DNA from: Eubacterium sp. UBA3782
Lineage (GTDB): Bacteria; Bacillota; Clostridia; Lachnospirales; Lachnospiraceae
Length of the DNA stretch: 11,278 nt
Assembly (NCBI GenBank): GCA_002368795.1
Contig: DFFG01000081.1
Coordinates: 1-11,278 of the forward strand
Direction of reading: 5' to 3'
Of this stretch, positions 1 to 6,486 are shown in pieces. Both the position numbers and the translations under genes were made by a program. Under the pieces are notes generated by a model. That model saw only the letters and a list, made by a program, of their open reading frames with translations. It did not search any database and had not been told where the DNA came from. Each line of letters opens with the position of its first letter. Position 1 is the stretch's first letter.

Positions 1-498
1 GAGGCCAAATAAAAAGTGACTAAAATCAAGCAAGATCAAAAACAAGTCACTCACGACGCCGCGGAGACCAAATAAAAAGTGACTAAAAACAAGCAAGAGC
101 AAAAATGAGTCACTCACGACGCCGCGGAGGGCAAATAAAAAGTGACTAAAATCAAGCAAAATCAAAAACAAGTCACTCACCAGGCAGCAGAGGGCGTAAA
201 AGGAGTGACTAAAATCAAGCAAGAGCAAAAATGAGTCACTCACGAGGCCGCGGAGGGCAAATAAAAAGTGACTAAAAACAAGCAAGATCAAAAATGAGTC
301 ACTCACGACGCCGCGGAGGGCAAATAAAAAGTGACTAAAAACAAGCAAGATCAAAAATAAGTCATTCACGAGACCGCGGAGGGCAAATAAAAAGTGACTA
401 AAATCAAGCAAGAGCAAAAATGAGTCAATTCACCAGGCAACGGAGGGCGTAAAAAGAGTGACTAAAATCAAGCGAGGGCGAATATAAGTCATTCACGT
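1..498. repeat. Array of eight 63-bp tandem repeats, continuing past the left edge
   Basis: The hexamer GTGACT recurs at 16, 79, 142, 205, 268, 331, 394 and 458. The step is 63 bp except the last, which is 64 because one base was inserted near 427-431. Each unit has arms AGTGACT and AGTCACT, able to form a 7-bp stem around a 23-nt A-rich loop, then CTCAC and usually a GC-rich CCGCGG joint. Unit 8 is the most diverged (479-498), as expected at the edge of an array. On the minus strand the second arm is followed by TTTTTATTT, so each unit resembles a weak terminator there. The period is 21 codons and one minus-strand frame has no stop from about 429 to 1. I see no recognisable protein and treat the array as non-coding. 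No function is assigned. Confidence 0.95.
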
Positions 499-881
499 AA
501 CGGTATAATACTCAAACCACTACCTATGCAGTGGACAAGAGGATTGATGATTTGAGTAGTGGTTCTTTCTGGCAGCCCTCTTTCCGGGCAAGGGCTCAAT
601 CCATTTAGTTTGGGGAAGTCAGGCAGTGCCTTCCAGGCCACCGCAGGATGCTGTTGCGGAAATACTCCCACATACCTGTAAAAAAGAGGTGCGCAAAGCA
701 TCCCAAATACAGTAAAATAGAGTTAAGAATTATGTACCCTGAGAATGGCCTATAAGGCACAGCAGTGAGGAAGACTTCTCTTGCCGGGCAGTGGTCCGTA
801 CAGGTACGAAATGCAGGATGTACTAAAAGTGCAATGCGCGTTTTTCGTGTACGCACTTGCAAGTGAAATGGAGGTCCGTAG
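499..881. other. Gene-free leader between the repeat array and the beta-CASP gene
   Basis: No convincing gene lies here. A TATAAT hexamer at 504-509 lacks a good -35 partner. Inverted repeats are present: AACCACTAC at 515-523 with GTAGTGGTT at 556-564; CCACT at 517-521 with AGTGG at 530-534; AGCCCT at 574-579 with AGGGCT at 591-596; CCGCA at 641-645 with TGCGG at 655-659. The first two share bases, so they are alternative foldings. The part nearest the gene probably holds its promoter, but I cannot place one with confidence. The ribosome binding site GGAGG is at 870-874. Confidence 0.6.
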
Positions 882-2489
882 ATGAAACTTACGTTTCTTG
901 GTGCTGCCCATGAGGTTACGGGCAGCTGTTATCTGCTGACGGCAGCCGGAAAGAATTTTCTGGTCGATTATGGTATGGAGCAGGGAAAGGATATTCTGGT
1001 CAACAGGGAGCTTTCCATTCCGGCTTCAGAGATCGATTTTGTATTGCTGACCCATGCGCATATTGATCATTCCGGGATGCTTCCGGCTCTGTATGCAAAG
1101 GGCTTCCGGGGGCCTGTGTATGCGACGGATGCGACGGTGGATCTTTGCGACATCATGCTGCAGGATTCTGCCGGCATTCAGGAGTTTGAGGCGGAATGGC
1201 GGAACCGCAAGGGGAAACGTTCCGGGAGAGAGGAGTATGTCCCTCTGTTTACCACAGAGGATGCGCTTGGTGTGATCGAGCAGATGCATGGCATGCCCTA
1301 TGGGGAGAAAAAGGAGATCGCGGACGGGATCAGTGTCCGCTTTGTGGATGCCGGACACCTGCTGGGTTCTGCCAGCATTGAGGTGTGGGTCAAGGAAAAC
1401 GGCATAGAGAAAAAACTGGTCTTTTCCGGAGATATCGGCAATCTGAACCAGCCGATCATCAAGGATCCGACCTATGTCGATGAGGCCGATTATGTAATCA
1501 TGGAGTCCACCTATGGAAACCGGTACCATGCCGAGGTGGTGGATTATACGACGGAGCTGGCAAAGGTTATCCAGCGTACCTTTGACAGGGGCGGCAACGT
1601 GGTCATTCCTTCCTTTGCCGTAGGACGGATGCAGGAGATCCTCTATTTCATTCGTGAGATCAAAGAGAATGCGATGGTCACGGGCCATGGAGATTTTGAT
1701 GTCTATGTTGACAGTCCGCTGGGCATTGAGGCCACGACTATTTTCCAGAAGCATCCCTATGAGTGTTATGACCGGGAGGCGCGGATGATCCTTGAAGAGG
1801 GCATCAATCCGATCAGTTTCCCGGGCCTGCATACGGCGGTCACAGCTGACGAATCCAAGGCGATCAACTTTATCGAGACGCCGAAGGTGATCATTTCGGC
1901 CAGCGGCATGTGCGATGCCGGCCGGGTAAAGCATCATCTGAAGCACAATCTGTGGAGGCCGGAGAGCACGATCCTGTTTGTTGGCTATCAGGCGGTCGGC
2001 ACTCCCGGACGAAGGATCGTGGATGGCTGTGAAAAGATCACAATGTTCGGTGAGGAGATCACCGTGAGAGCAGAGGTGCTGCAGCTTCCGGGCGTCAGCG
2101 GACATGCGGACAAGGATGGCCTTCTCCGCTGGGCAGGCGCATTTAAGGAGAAACCGGATAAGGTGTTTGTCACCCATGGCGAGGATGCGGTGACAGAGGA
2201 ATTTGCCCAGGTTCTTCGGGACGAGCTGGGGTACGATGCGTACGCGCCATACTCCGGGACGGTCTTTGATCTGGCCGCCGGCTATATCCTGGTGGAGGCA
2301 TCGCCGGAGTACATCGACAAGGGAGAAAAGGCAAGAAAGAGAAACAACACGGTATACGAACGTCTGGTCTCTGCAGGCGAGCGGCTGTTGCGCGTGATCC
2401 GCAGGATGGAAGGCTATGCCAACAAGGATCTGGCAAAGCTGGCGGATCAGATCACAGCACTCTGCGACAAATGGGAGCCCAAAGAATAA
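882..2489 (+). CDS. Metallo-beta-lactamase / beta-CASP RNA-processing hydrolase
   Basis: A 535-aa cytoplasmic protein of the MBL-fold family with the RNA specificity (Zn-dependent) domain, related to CPSF73- and RNase J-like nucleases. Visible metal-site motifs: HAHIDH at residues 58-63 (HxHxDH), H159 in DAGHLLGS, and D184 in SGDIG. The beta-CASP part follows: ESTYG at 208-212 (motif A), SASGMCDAGRVKHHL around 339-353, GVSGHAD with H408 (motif B) and VTHGE with H432 (motif C). All expected catalytic ligands are present, so it should be active, probably as an RNA endo- or exonuclease; its substrate is unknown. The length fits stand-alone bacterial members, which lack the C-terminal domain of RNase J. 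ATG 882 is chosen because GGAGG at 870-874 lies 7 nt upstream and the MBL strand MKLTFLGA starts at once. It seems monocistronic, with the next gene convergent. Confidence 0.93.
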   Translation: MKLTFLGAAHEVTGSCYLLTAAGKNFLVDYGMEQGKDILVNRELSIPASEIDFVLLTHAHIDHSGMLPALYAKGFRGPVYATDATVDLCDIMLQDSAGIQEFEAEWRNRKGKRSGREEYVPLFTTEDALGVIEQMHGMPYGEKKEIADGISVRFVDAGHLLGSASIEVWVKENGIEKKLVFSGDIGNLNQPIIKDPTYVDEADYVIMESTYGNRYHAEVVDYTTELAKVIQRTFDRGGNVVIPSFAVGRMQEILYFIREIKENAMVTGHGDFDVYVDSPLGIEATTIFQKHPYECYDREARMILEEGINPISFPGLHTAVTADESKAINFIETPKVIISASGMCDAGRVKHHLKHNLWRPESTILFVGYQAVGTPGRRIVDGCEKITMFGEEITVRAEVLQLPGVSGHADKDGLLRWAGAFKEKPDKVFVTHGEDAVTEEFAQVLRDELGYDAYAPYSGTVFDLAAGYILVEASPEYIDKGEKARKRNNTVYERLVSAGERLLRVIRRMEGYANKDLAKLADQITALCDKWEPKE

Positions 2490-2566
2490 AGATACCTGTC
2501 GTACGGATGATGGATTCATTTTACGGAAGCAGGATCTTAAAGGTCCCAGAAAAGCAGGAATCACTT

Positions 2567-2636
2567 TCCGGGATCAAGTGTCTTAAGATATCCGGAATCG
2601 AGTTCGTAAAATATCCGAGATCGAGTGTTTAAAATA
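2567..2636. repeat. Three tandem imperfect 23-24 bp repeats
   Basis: Copies lie at 2567-2590, 2591-2613 and 2614-2636. All start TCCG, then have an (A/G)ATC(A/G)AGT core, and end in an A-rich AAGATA or AAAATA. They sit in the gap after the beta-CASP stop codon and just before a long hairpin. They could be a small VNTR or clustered protein-binding sites; nothing in the sequence decides. Confidence 0.75.
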
Positions 2637-2657
2637 GAAATGAAGGAGCCTTTTTAA

Positions 2658-2699
2658 GAAGAGCAATTCCGGGGATAAGGATCCCCGGAATCACTCTTC
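2658..2699. terminator. Long hairpin between convergent genes, likely bidirectional terminator
   Basis: A perfect 11-bp stem, ATTCCGGGGAT (2666-2676) with ATCCCCGGAAT (2681-2691), is closed by loop AAGG. It is extended by GAAGAG (2658-2663) with CTCTTC (2694-2699) across a CA/CA internal loop. The stop codon of the minus-strand gene (2691-2693) lies at the base of the stem. The place, between two convergent genes, fits a shared terminator. Neither strand has a proper T-tract right after the stem, so it may instead act as an RNA 3'-end stabiliser. Confidence 0.5.
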
Positions 2700-2954
2700 C
2701 AGGATCAGGATCTCCAGATAATCAAAATCGACCGCTTCACCCACGAAGTTGTCCCGGGTGAAGCGGACTTTTTTATGCCGTTTGAAGTCGCGGATGTTGG
2801 AGTCAAGCCATACGGGCACAACGATATCAAATTCCCCGCAGATCTCTTCGATGGCACGGAAGATCTTGTGCGTGCGGGTGTCGTTGGAATCGTCGGTTAC
2901 CGTCATATCTTTCAGCAGATGATTGTTTTCGACCATTCTACCCCAAATTTTCAT
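2691..2954 (-). CDS. Small uncharacterised protein, 87 aa
   Basis: A small acidic protein that begins MKIWGRMVENNHLLKDMTV and ends in the hydrophobic-acidic tail YLEILILEE. I do not recognise a named family. The composition is that of a soluble cytoplasmic protein: no signal peptide or membrane segment, a helical centre (THKIFRAIEEIC) and a short basic stretch (RDFKRHKKVRF). ATG 2954-2952 is preferred over the GTG at 2963 because the minus strand has GGAGG 8 nt before this ATG, and that GGAGG directly abuts the GTG, which would leave it without a binding site. The gene converges on the beta-CASP gene and is divergent from the aconitase-family gene. The low-complexity-free sequence and clear ribosome binding site make it a credible gene; the function is unknown. 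Confidence 0.75.
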   Translation of the reverse strand: MKIWGRMVENNHLLKDMTVTDDSNDTRTHKIFRAIEEICGEFDIVVPVWLDSNIRDFKRHKKVRFTRDNFVGEAVDFDYLEILILEE

Positions 2955-2973
2955 TGAGACCACCTCCGGGAGT

Positions 2974-2999
2974 GGATCCGGTTTTAGGATCCTTTTTTT
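2974..2999 (+). terminator. Possible intrinsic terminator, weak stem with T7
   Basis: GGATCC at 2974-2979 and again at 2987-2992 are self-complementary and can form a 6-bp stem with a 7-nt loop, followed by T7 at 2993-2999. It would stop plus-strand readthrough before the aconitase-family gene. It lies in the region upstream of the divergent small gene. The stem is short. Confidence 0.45.
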
Positions 3000-3022
3000 C
3001 GCGGCTGCAGAGCGGACTTTTC

Positions 3023-3051
3023 TTGCGTAACCGCGGTAAATACTATAAGAT
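3023..3051 (+). promoter_or_regulatory. Candidate promoter for the aconitase-family gene
   Basis: TTGCGT at 3023-3028 and TAAGAT at 3046-3051 are separated by 17 bp. Both hexamers match the sigma-A consensus only in part. It would give a leader of about 150 nt, which includes a GTGCA/TGCAC hairpin (3055-3059, 3066-3070). Tentative. Confidence 0.3.
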
Positions 3052-3206
3052 ATTGTGCAGTGCCTTGCACCTTATTGTTCCTGCCGTCCGAATCATTTCT
3101 GATATTCCGGCAGTTGTCAGGCGGGAGACATGGCGCAACATGGTAATCATATCGGATTTGTCCGTTGTTTTCAACACGCTTGGAGAGGGACAGAAGGGAG
3201 TTTTTT

Positions 3207-5501
3207 ATGATCGAGTTATTGGATCGTGGCGTGTATCTGGTCAATGGCAGCACATTGATCCCCGAGGGACCGGAGGCCGGTAAGGCTCTGGCAGCGGCTG
3301 CAGGATGCGCACCGTCAAAAGAGGAAGCAAAAAAGCAGACGATGGCGTACCGGATCCTGGAAGCCCACAATGTTTCCGGAAATATGAAGAATCTCCAGAT
3401 CAAGTTTGACCGGATGATTTCTCACGATATCACCTTTGTCGGCATCATTCAGACTGCACGGGCTTCCGGACTGGAAAAGTTCCCCATTCCCTATGTGCTG
3501 ACCAACTGCCACAATTCGCTGTGCGCGGTGGGCGGCACCATCAATGAGGATGACCACATGTTTGGCCTGTCCTGCGCCAAGCGGTACGGCGGCGTTTATG
3601 TTCCGCCGCATCAGGCCGTTATCCATCAGTATGCCAGAGAGATGCTTGCCGGCGGCGGAAAGATGATCCTCGGATCGGATTCCCATACCCGTTACGGCGC
3701 CCTGGGCACCATGGCCATGGGTGAGGGCGGACCGGAGCTGGTCAAGCAGCTGCTGTCCAAGACCTATGATATTGCCATGCCGGGCGTGGTCGCCGTCTAT
3801 ATGACGGGCGAGCCGGTGCCGGGCGTAGGTCCGCAGGACGTGGCTCTGGCCATCATCGGCGCAGTCTTTGACAAGGGCTATGTCAAAAATAAGGTCATGG
3901 AGTTTGTAGGACCTGGCGTGTCCTCCCTGTCAGCAGATTTCCGTATCGGCATCGATGTCATGACCACGGAGACCACCTGCCTTTCCTCCATTTGGAGAAC
4001 AGACGATACGATCCGCGATTTCTATGAGACTCATGGACGGACAGAGGAATTCAAGGAGCTGAATCCCGGCGCCGTGGCCTATTATGACGGCTGCATCCGG
4101 GTCGAGCTGGACAAGATCCGTCCCATGATCGCCATGCCCTTCCATCCGAGCAATGTCTATACCATCGAGGAGTGCAACGCCAACCTGAAGGATATCCTGG
4201 CTGATGTGGAAAAAAGAGCCGAGGTTTCCCTTGGCGGCAAGGTCCGCTTCAGCCTGATGGACAAGATCAGGGATGGACGGCTCCTGGTGGATCAGGGTAT
4301 CATCGCCGGTTGTGCCGGCGGCGGTTTTGAGAATATCTGCCAGGCAGCGGATATCCTGCGCGGCCAGTATATTGGCAGCGATGCGTTTACATTGAGTGTT
4401 TACCCGGCAAGTACGCCGATCTACATGGAACTGGCAAAGAACGGTGTCCTGGCCGATCTGATCGGCACCGGCACCATTGTCAAGACGGCCTTCTGCGGCC
4501 CCTGCTTCGGCGCAGGCGATACGCCGGCCAATGGCGACCTGTCCATCCGTCATTCCACCAGAAACTTCCCGAACCGCGAGGGCTCGAAGGTGCAGAGCGG
4601 CCAGATCGCTTCGGTCGCCCTGATGGATGCGCGTTCCATCGCAGCCACCGCCGCTAATAAGGGTTATCTGACCCCGGCGACCGATTTTGCCGGCGAGTAC
4701 AGACACCAGCAGTATTTCTTTGACCGTTCGATCTACGCCAACCGCGTATTTGACAGCAAGGGCGTGGCAGATCCGTCCGTTGACGTCCGGTTTGGTCCGA
4801 ATATTAAGGACTGGCCGGCCATGAGCGCTCTGCCGGATGACCTGATCCTGAAGGTCGTATCGGAGATCCACGATCCGGTCACCACCACCGACGAGCTGAT
4901 CCCGTCGGGTGAGACCAGTTCCTACCGTTCCAATCCGCTGGGTCTGGCAGAGTTTGCCCTGTCCAGAAAGGATCCGCTCTATGTCGGCCGGGCAAAGGAG
5001 GTCCAGAAGGCCCAGAAAGCCATCGAGGCCGGAAACGCACCCGAAGAGGCTTTCCCGGAGCTGGCAGAGTATCTGAGCGCTGTAAAGGCAGCCTTCCCGG
5101 AGGCAGGAAAGGGAAGCCTGGGCGTCGGCTCCACCATCTTTGCCGTGAAGCCTGGCGACGGCTCTGCCAGAGAGCAGGCCGCATCCTGCCAGAAGGTCCT
5201 TGGCGGCTGGGCCAACATCGCCAATGAATACGCCACCAAGCGTTACCGTTCCAACCTGATCAACTGGGGCATGCTCCCCTTCCTGATCGGAGACGGTGCC
5301 CTTCCATTCAAGAACGGAGACTATCTGTTCCTGCCGGGCATCCGGAAGGCAGTGGAGGAGAAGGACGGAGAGATCACCGCATACCGCGTGGATCCGGATA
5401 ATGGCCTGACGGGCTTTGCCATGAAGCTTGGCGATCTGACAGACGATGAGCGTCAGATCATCCTGGACGGCTGCCTGATCAACTATTACAGGAACCATTG
5501 A
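3207..5501 (+). CDS. Aconitase-superfamily hydratase, YbhJ-like
   Basis: A 764-aa protein of the aconitase / 3-isopropylmalate dehydratase superfamily, which adds or removes water on carboxylic acids using a [4Fe-4S] cluster. Visible signatures: GSDSHT at residues 156-161; candidate cluster cysteines C369 (AGCAGGG) and C430/C433 (CGPCFG); RNFPNREGS at 452-460, equivalent to the aconitase RNFxGR loop; and a C-terminal swivel domain from about 560 with KRYRSN at 678-683. Length and sequence style resemble the E. coli YbhJ group more than AcnA or AcnB, and the GSSRE active-site serine motif of true aconitases is not seen. The substrate is therefore uncertain. ATG 3207 is chosen over an upstream in-frame ATG (3165) because GGGAG at 3196-3200 sits 6 nt before it and the conserved region starts there. 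No other citric-acid-cycle gene is nearby and no clear terminator follows. Confidence 0.88.
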   Translation: MIELLDRGVYLVNGSTLIPEGPEAGKALAAAAGCAPSKEEAKKQTMAYRILEAHNVSGNMKNLQIKFDRMISHDITFVGIIQTARASGLEKFPIPYVLTNCHNSLCAVGGTINEDDHMFGLSCAKRYGGVYVPPHQAVIHQYAREMLAGGGKMILGSDSHTRYGALGTMAMGEGGPELVKQLLSKTYDIAMPGVVAVYMTGEPVPGVGPQDVALAIIGAVFDKGYVKNKVMEFVGPGVSSLSADFRIGIDVMTTETTCLSSIWRTDDTIRDFYETHGRTEEFKELNPGAVAYYDGCIRVELDKIRPMIAMPFHPSNVYTIEECNANLKDILADVEKRAEVSLGGKVRFSLMDKIRDGRLLVDQGIIAGCAGGGFENICQAADILRGQYIGSDAFTLSVYPASTPIYMELAKNGVLADLIGTGTIVKTAFCGPCFGAGDTPANGDLSIRHSTRNFPNREGSKVQSGQIASVALMDARSIAATAANKGYLTPATDFAGEYRHQQYFFDRSIYANRVFDSKGVADPSVDVRFGPNIKDWPAMSALPDDLILKVVSEIHDPVTTTDELIPSGETSSYRSNPLGLAEFALSRKDPLYVGRAKEVQKAQKAIEAGNAPEEAFPELAEYLSAVKAAFPEAGKGSLGVGSTIFAVKPGDGSAREQAASCQKVLGGWANIANEYATKRYRSNLINWGMLPFLIGDGALPFKNGDYLFLPGIRKAVEEKDGEITAYRVDPDNGLTGFAMKLGDLTDDERQIILDGCLINYYRNH

Positions 5502-5612
5502 GCCAACAGAATAAATTTTCTGAAATATTTGAAATGTTTCGCATAATTGAACAAATAGAACAAAATAGACAGCATAGTATGCGGATAATATGATAATTTT
5601 TAGAAAAATGTA

Positions 5613-5641
5613 TTGACAAATTATGTCTGGTCTGTTATGAT
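5613..5641 (+). promoter_or_regulatory. Near-consensus sigma-A promoter driving the RNA candidate
   Basis: TTGACA at 5613-5618 is a perfect -35 box. TATGAT at 5636-5641 differs by one base from the -10 consensus. The spacer is exactly 17 bp and the upstream DNA is AT-rich. Transcription should start at about 5648. No conventional gene follows for over 800 bp, so the promoter serves the RNA described next. Confidence 0.88.
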
Positions 5642-5731
5642 CAAATCACATTAAAGAGAAAGACAAATACAGATCCTGAGACAGAACTTCAGGAAAAGGA
5701 AAGTCAAATCTAAAAAAGGAGGTAAATTCCA

Positions 5732-5782
5732 ATGGGAACTCCACCGGCAGTTTATCTTCAATATGAGAGTGGTACTGCATAA
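5732..5782 (+). CDS. Possible 16-aa ORF inside the RNA candidate
   Basis: ATG 5732 is preceded by GGAGG at 5718-5722 (9-nt spacing) and opens a 16-codon frame, MGTPPAVYLQYESGTA, ending at TAA 5780-5782. The same GGAG can pair with CTCC at 5739-5742 and TTCC with GGAA just inside, which would hide the ribosome site. The GGAGG may thus be a structural element of the RNA and not a translation signal. I regard real translation as unlikely but possible. Confidence 0.2.
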   Translation: MGTPPAVYLQYESGTA

Positions 5783-6257
5783 CAGCCCCCGCGAGAAAGA
5801 CCTTTTATAAGAGAGAAAAAAGGAAACATGTTCCCGGTCGACAGACGGAACATACAAGATGAAAGGTAATGTGAAGCTGGCAGCTCATATTGAATACATA
5901 CCACAGGAGTGAACAGCAGTTAAAAGATCTGTGTAAAGAAACAGATCCTTATAAGAAGAGAAATTATAATAACGGGCGTTTCACATCCTGGAAATTCACA
6001 GAACTTTCTAAACAGCATAAAGCTGTGAGCAGGGATAATATAACAGACCAGACGATGAGAATAAAATGAATTCAAAAGGGGAATTCATTTAAGATCCCGG
6101 CAAATGGGATCCGAAAAGACGGAGATGCTCACACAGGGGCATGTGCGAAGCAGAAACTCCGCAAGAAAAACAGAATAAGAAAATCTGATTCATATATACT
6201 ATAGAAGAATAGATATAAAGAAAGAAGATTTACATAATTGAATAAAGAACCAGTTCA

Positions 6258-6319
6258 GTGATAGGGCTCTAGAACGTTAAGAAGTACAGGAAGTACAGAT
6301 TCTAGGGCCCTACACTTTT
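6258..6319 (+). terminator. 3'-terminal hairpin of the RNA candidate
   Basis: TAGGGCTCTAGAA (6262-6274) pairs with TTCTAGGGCCCTA (6300-6312) over 13 bp with a single G-U pair, and GTG (6258-6260) with CAC (6313-6315) extends it past a bulged A. TTTT follows at 6316-6319. The 25-nt loop contains a direct repeat, GAAGTACAG at 6281-6289 and 6290-6298. The U-run is short, so this may be the last helix of the RNA with the main stop further on at 6366-6394. Confidence 0.65.
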
Positions 6320-6365
6320 GCGTTTGGCAGACTGGATCAGGAAGGATCGAGGGATGCGCGGCATT

Positions 6366-6394
6366 GGCCGCCGGCGCCGGCGGTCCTTTCTTTT
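6366..6394 (+). terminator. Strong GC-palindrome intrinsic terminator
   Basis: The 16-bp perfect palindrome CCGCCGGCGCCGGCGG (6368-6383) forms a 6-8 bp all-GC stem, and TCCTTTCTTTT follows directly. It is the most terminator-like structure in the window. It stands between the RNA candidate and the pseudouridine synthase gene, so it isolates the two transcripts. Confidence 0.75.
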
Positions 6395-6431
6395 ATGTGC
6401 GTTTGTATTCGACTTTTCTTTTTTTGTGGTG

Positions 6432-6437
6432 TATAAT
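6432..6437 (+). promoter_or_regulatory. Candidate -10 box for the pseudouridine synthase gene
   Basis: A perfect TATAAT lies 50 bp before the preferred start codon and just after the strong terminator. A -35 box is poor: TTCGAC at 6408-6413 with an 18-bp spacer is the best available. The position agrees with a start at 6487 and not at the upstream TTG 6364. Confidence 0.4.
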
Positions 6438-6486
6438 TCTCCTCAGTAACTTTCCGGACGGCAGGGGTGCAGGAGCAGAGAACGGC

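Larger units (their letters stand above)
5648..6319 (+). ncRNA. Large structured non-coding RNA candidate, possibly ROOL-like
   Basis: About 670 nt between a strong promoter and a terminator-like hairpin, with no credible long reading frame and a purine-rich plus strand. Many perfect complementary segments support folding: TCCTGA 5674-5679 with TCAGGA 5689-5694; CCTTTT 5801-5806 with AAAAGG 5818-5823; ATGTTCC 5828-5834 with GGAACAT 5847-5853; GATCTGT 5926-5932 with ACAGATC 5941-5947; ACAGC/GCTGT around 6013-6027; AAATGAATTC 6064-6073 with GAATTCATTT 6081-6090; GATCCC 6093-6098 with GGGATC 6106-6111; CGGAG 6120-6124 with CTCCG 6157-6161. A long-range 11-bp helix joins 5757-5767 to 5884-5894. 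Among known large bacterial RNAs, ROOL (about 580 nt, common in Clostridia, multi-branched) fits size and host best; OLE and GOLLD fit less well. That it is a structured RNA is well supported by the sequence; the class is my inference. Confidence 0.78.

Noticed and set aside
1..498. CRISPR array
   Set aside because: The whole 63-bp unit is repeated, with no unique spacers between short identical repeats, and no cas gene is nearby.
489..862. Two overlapping minus-strand frames of 70 and 85 codons in the leader
   Set aside because: No ribosome binding site, mutually overlapping, and the translations resemble no known protein.
1026..2564. A 512-codon open frame on the minus strand over the beta-CASP gene
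   Set aside because: It mirrors a gene with all catalytic motifs intact; the translation has no family features and arises from codon bias.
2954..3283. A 109-codon plus-strand frame before the aconitase-family gene
   Set aside because: It overlaps the start of that gene in another frame, lacks a ribosome site, and crosses the GGATCC/T7 terminator.
3930..5498. A 522-codon open frame on the minus strand over the aconitase-family gene
   Set aside because: Same reason: antisense to a clear enzyme gene, with no recognisable domain or ribosome binding site.
5859..5912. A 17-codon frame in the RNA candidate (MKGNVKLAAHIEYIPQE)
   Set aside because: No ribosome binding site, and its DNA is used by the long-range helix arm 5884-5894.
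5869..5986. Pairing of ATGTGAA (5869-5875) with TTCACAT (5980-5986) in the RNA
   Set aside because: It is only 7 bp and crosses the much stronger 11-bp helix 5757-5767/5884-5894, so it was not used in the model.
6364..6486. N-terminal extension of the pseudouridine synthase from TTG 6364
   Set aside because: It overlaps a strong terminator palindrome and a TATAAT box, and has no ribosome site or conserved sequence.
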